Of a stretch of DNA of 64,000 nt, positions 60,891-64,000 are shown in pieces. The stretch comes from Typhlomys cinereus (lineage: Eukaryota > Chordata > Mammalia > Rodentia > Platacanthomyidae). The notes under the pieces are model-generated. The model saw only the letters and a list, made by a program, of their open reading frames with translations. It was not told the origin of the DNA and did not search any database. The position numbers and the translations under genes were made by a program. Each line of letters opens with the position of its first letter. The first letter of the stretch is position 1. The stretch spans positions 872,080 to 936,079 of the forward strand of contig JALPQD010000629.1 of the NCBI GenBank assembly GCA_023101885.1. The letters are read 5' to 3'.

Positions 60891-61830
60891 CATACCTGTG
60901 CCGGGCAACCAAGCAGGTCTGAGCGGCTTATCGAGGGGAAAGGCCTGACCGAGAGGCAGGGCTTGGTCTTGAACACAGGCTGCCTCAGCCCAGGGGCCTT
61001 GCTGTCCCTGGGGGCCTGTTGTCAAGGGGTTCCATGCTCTCTGTCTGGTGGAACTGTTTTCACCTCACCTCATCCCAAGAGGGTGCAGAGTCAGGGGAGC
61101 AAGCTAGGGTTTGGGGGGAAGGAGGGTGCATCCTCAGCTCTGGGCCTCTAACCATGAGATGCCAGGTGGGCTCTTACCTGCTCATTGATCTGCTCACAGA
61201 TGGGCACATGAACGGATGTTTGAGTAGCGCCTACCTACTAGGTGGGACAGTGGTCGTCTGCAGAGAGGGGCTGTAAGGCTCTGACAGGGAGCTCAATGGG
61301 GCCAAGGTCACAGGAAGTCAGTTTAGGGCCAGGCCGGAGCTCCTGTTGCGAATTCCTTTCTGCCCCGTTCTCCTCAGTCATTACCCATCTTCTCTGCACC
61401 TTCTCTCTCCAGCGAGGCTCCTCCTTGCCCCCATCCCATCCTCCCCCAAGCCCCGCCCCTTGGCTGGGAACACATCTCCAACACTTTCTCAGGCTGGGCT
61501 GGGTGTTGATCACCCCGGAAGTCCCACTGCTGGGGAGGCAAGAGACCCAGGAGGCCCTTGGTTGGGGAGCTGCCAGGGCCTACGCTGGGTTCCCAGGGCA
61601 TGATGGGAGACAGGGGGAGAGGGGGTTTCTTCTGGTACATCCTAACCAGTAGGTGGTTTCTCCTCAGAGCCCCTTTGTCCACCTGAGCCACACGGCCAGC
61701 ACGTTCCAGGAGAGGACGGTGCCCAGCCTGGTGGCTCCCTCCCTCTTCCTTCTCATGCCTCACCCCTTCGGGTCCCAGCCCAGTACTTTCTCCTGGACAC
61801 GCTAACAGAAAGCGCCCCTCTGATTTTCTA

Positions 61831-61860
61831 ACTTCTCTCTCTCTTTCTCTCTCTCTCTCA
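61831..61860. repeat. (CT)n short microsatellite
   Basis: CT units with CTTT interruptions, within a longer pyrimidine-rich stretch to about 62100. Confidence 0.85.
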
Positions 61861-63918
61861 TCCCCCTCGTCCTCAGCACCATCTCTCCCTCACCCCAAAT
61901 TACATCTAGTTCCCCTCCCGCATTTCACTTGTACACAGGTGCGAAAGCCCCCCAACCTTGGTTCAGACCCTGTTCTCCGCCCCTTTCCTCTCTCCTGGCC
62001 ATTCCAACCCCCCCTTTCCTCTTCTAATCTCTCTTCATTCTCTAAGCCTTTTTCTCCTGGGTCCCCACCCCATCTCTCTTCTTCCTCCAGCCTCAACCTC
62101 TCCTCCACCACTCTAGGTCTCCCTGTCCCACCTGTCTAGATGCAACCATCACTGGACTGAGGTTGAGCTGGATGCAGGATCCCCGGGCCCAGTGGGGGTG
62201 GGGAGCAGGGACTGGGGGACCAGACCGGGGTGGGGCGGGCAGTGGGGCGGGAGGGGCATCCGCTCCTCTGCCGCTACTGCCGCGCCTTTGATCCATGGCC
62301 TGAGGCCGCCTGACAGTGGAAAATGCGGGGAGACAAAACCACTCAGTCAAAGTGATTCCCAACAACTGTCTCCCCGAGATAAGGACGCGCTCAGCTCAGC
62401 GGCCTGCTTAATTCCCACTGCCCGGCCTGGGATCCCCAGCTGTAGCCAGCTACTGTGTTTCCTGCTTCCTGCCTGGGCTCTGGGGATCCGTCTTGGCAGG
62501 GGCCCGAACCCCGGTATCAAGTCACAGGACCCAGGATGGGGCCCACAGCCTGGGGACCTGGCAGACAATGGCCAACAGCTGTGTTTCCCTTTAGGGGAGC
62601 AGAGCTTCTTTGGCAAGTTGGGGCTCCTCCCTCTCCATTCATTTTTTGGGTACCCTGTGCCACGGCACTTGCCTTCTTTCCCCCTCTCTTCCCTTAGTAA
62701 AACCCCACTCTCTCTTGGACCTCAACTCTTCCTCCCACCTTTTGTACCCCCTTCAGTGTTGTCTCTGAACCCTAACCTTACAGATATTCCCCTCTCCCTC
62801 TAGAGCAGGATCCAGGCTGTGGCAGCCTGTGTCCGTAGTACAAAGCCCAGCGCGCAGTAGGAGCCCAAAACAGACCTAATAAACCCTGAGCATCTGCCCT
62901 GTGCCTAGTCCTAGGCCTGGAACATACCGGGTAGACCAAGGAAACGGGGGTGTATATGGAGCAGTCATCCCCACCAAGGGACATGCTTTCCCAGGGCTGC
63001 TGGATTGATTGACAAGCTCGACTAGATTTCTTGGAGACCTGACTTGGCCCTCTGTCCTTGACAAGCGGGGTTCAGCGTACAGATGAGGTTATGCGAAGTG
63101 ACATCAAAATGGGGCCCCAAGATCCTCAGTCTGCGCTGGTCGGGCAGAGAGGGCACCTCTGTTAATGGTGGCAGAAGCAGAGGTCACAGGATGGAGACGG
63201 CTGAGGAATCCTGAGGGCCAGGACCAGCAGGGGCAGCCCTGAGGATCACTAAGCACCCATGGGGGCTGGGGGGGGCGCAAACAGAATCTGGACGTCACCT
63301 GTCAAAGGACAGAGGGTCCTTCACAGACCAGAGAGATTAGATTGGCACTGGGCCTTCTCAAAGCCGGCATCAGAATGTGCTAGAAACCAACTCCCAGTCT
63401 CTCGCAAGGCGGCCAGAGCAGGTCTGCGCGGCAGCGGGCCTGGGAACTGGATCTGTAAAAGAGGCAGCGCTTGAGCATCATTTGAAGCATCGTTTGAAGC
63501 AGCCTCGCAAGTCCGGAGCCTCCTGAATGCTGACCGGCTTAGTGTCTTGGCCAGTACAGTAGGAGACCCCGTCAAAGTTCCCCCTGGCCTCAGTGTACCT
63601 GGGACTCCTGTGCACCCCAAAAGCATCAGCAGCCAACTCTCCTTTTCTTTAGAAAGGGACTCTGAAGCCGGGTCTGCCAATGTGGAGGCAGAAGCGGGAG
63701 AGTCCCTGTGAGTTAGGTTAGGCAGTGCCTGATGAGATTGTTGGGGGGGAGGGAACATTCCTGGGGTGCAGGGGTTCCTCTGAAGTGTCACTTAGTGTTA
63801 CCATGTCTGGGAAGATCCGTGGGAAATTACCACAACTCAATCCAGAGAGACCCAGGCTGCCTGGGAATGAAAGTGTGGGCCGCCCCTCCAAGACCTGATT
63901 CCTGAGCTGACTGCAGAG

Positions 63919-64000
63919 GGTGCAGGAGAGGTAGCTTACCACGCAAGCTTGAGGACCAGAGTTCGATCCCCAGCACCCACCTAAAGTGCCAGACGCAGCA
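63919..64000 (+). mobile_element. B2/ID-like tRNA-derived SINE, cut by window end
   Basis: GTGCAGGAGAGGTAGCTTAC, AAGCTTGAGGACCAGAGTTC and GATCCCCAGCACCCACCT form a tRNA-like head. The element runs off the window. Confidence 0.72.

Larger units (their letters stand above)
51898..64000 (+). other. PAX7: PAX7 intron 7, 5' part (at least 12.1 kb)
   Basis: Begins GTAGGT. No frame in the remaining 12.1 kb shows the expected next exon (Val-Met-Ser-Ile start, Tyr/Gly/Gln-rich end), so the intron continues past the window. It holds two dispersed-repeat copies, an ATCC minisatellite, a Z-DNA-prone tract and several SINE/MIR pieces. The stretches 58.0-59.3 kb and 61.3-63.9 kb are unique-looking with nothing recognised. 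Confidence 0.85.

Noticed and set aside
51898..64000. Search for the next PAX7 coding exon
   Set aside because: No frame shows the expected Val-Met-Ser-Ile start or Tyr/Gly/Gln-rich sequence with flanking AG/GT, so I conclude it lies beyond the window rather than being lost.

Overview
The window is mammalian nuclear DNA carrying the 5' three-quarters of one gene on the + strand, the paired-box/homeobox transcription factor gene PAX7. Seven coding exons can be read (2069-2153, 4661-4896, 5445-5574, 6130-6258, 48219-48418, 50313-50478, 51695-51897). They have consensus splice sites and compatible phases, and together give 1149 coding bases (383 codons) with no internal stop. The protein has an N-terminal leader, a complete paired domain, the octapeptide HSIDGILG, a complete 60-residue homeodomain with Ser at position 50, and a Pro/Ser/Tyr-rich region with a seven-alanine run. 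The C-terminal coding exons were not found before base 64000, so the gene is 3'-partial here. PAX7 rather than its paralogue PAX3 is indicated by the leader after Met (AALPG), the linker after the paired domain, and the sequence between octapeptide and homeodomain.

The host looks like a rodent. The introns hold B1-like (7SL-derived), ID-like, B4-like (B1 plus tRNA-like) and B2/B3-like (tRNA-derived) SINEs, and older mammalian MIR fragments. One recurring tRNA-headed SINE with a roughly 180-base body and a long (CA)n tail (30013-30266, 46886-47141, 49535-49756, plus older copies) does not match a murine family I know. The species is therefore probably a non-murine rodent; I cannot name the genus.

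Layout: 1-2068 is the 5' flank and 5' UTR (CA microsatellite, purine-rich tract with a 92-base internal duplication, C-rich tract, TATA-like sequences, CpG-rich leader). 2069-6258 is the compact 5' gene body encoding the leader, paired domain and octapeptide. 6259-48218 is a 42-kb intron 4 between the paired-domain exons and the homeodomain exons. Its first 7 kb holds CpG-rich blocks and AT-rich, TAAT-rich blocks that look like candidate enhancers; the rest is SINEs, microsatellites, a 720-base TTCC tract and scattered unique blocks. 48219-51897 carries the homeodomain and the start of the transactivation region. 51898-64000 is the beginning of intron 7, with a 1-kb ATCC minisatellite, a Z-DNA-prone tract, two copies of a dispersed repeat, and a TAAT/octamer-rich block.

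The most useful functional details are two tandem splice acceptors visible in the sequence: a NAGNAG at exon 3 (with or without one Gln in the paired domain) and a six-base-spaced pair at exon 4 (with or without Gly-Leu). Both match known PAX7 isoform classes. I found no second gene, no RNA gene outside SINEs, and nothing I would call a new biological system. The least explained items are the intronic CpG-rich blocks, the candidate regulatory blocks and the CA-tailed SINE family.
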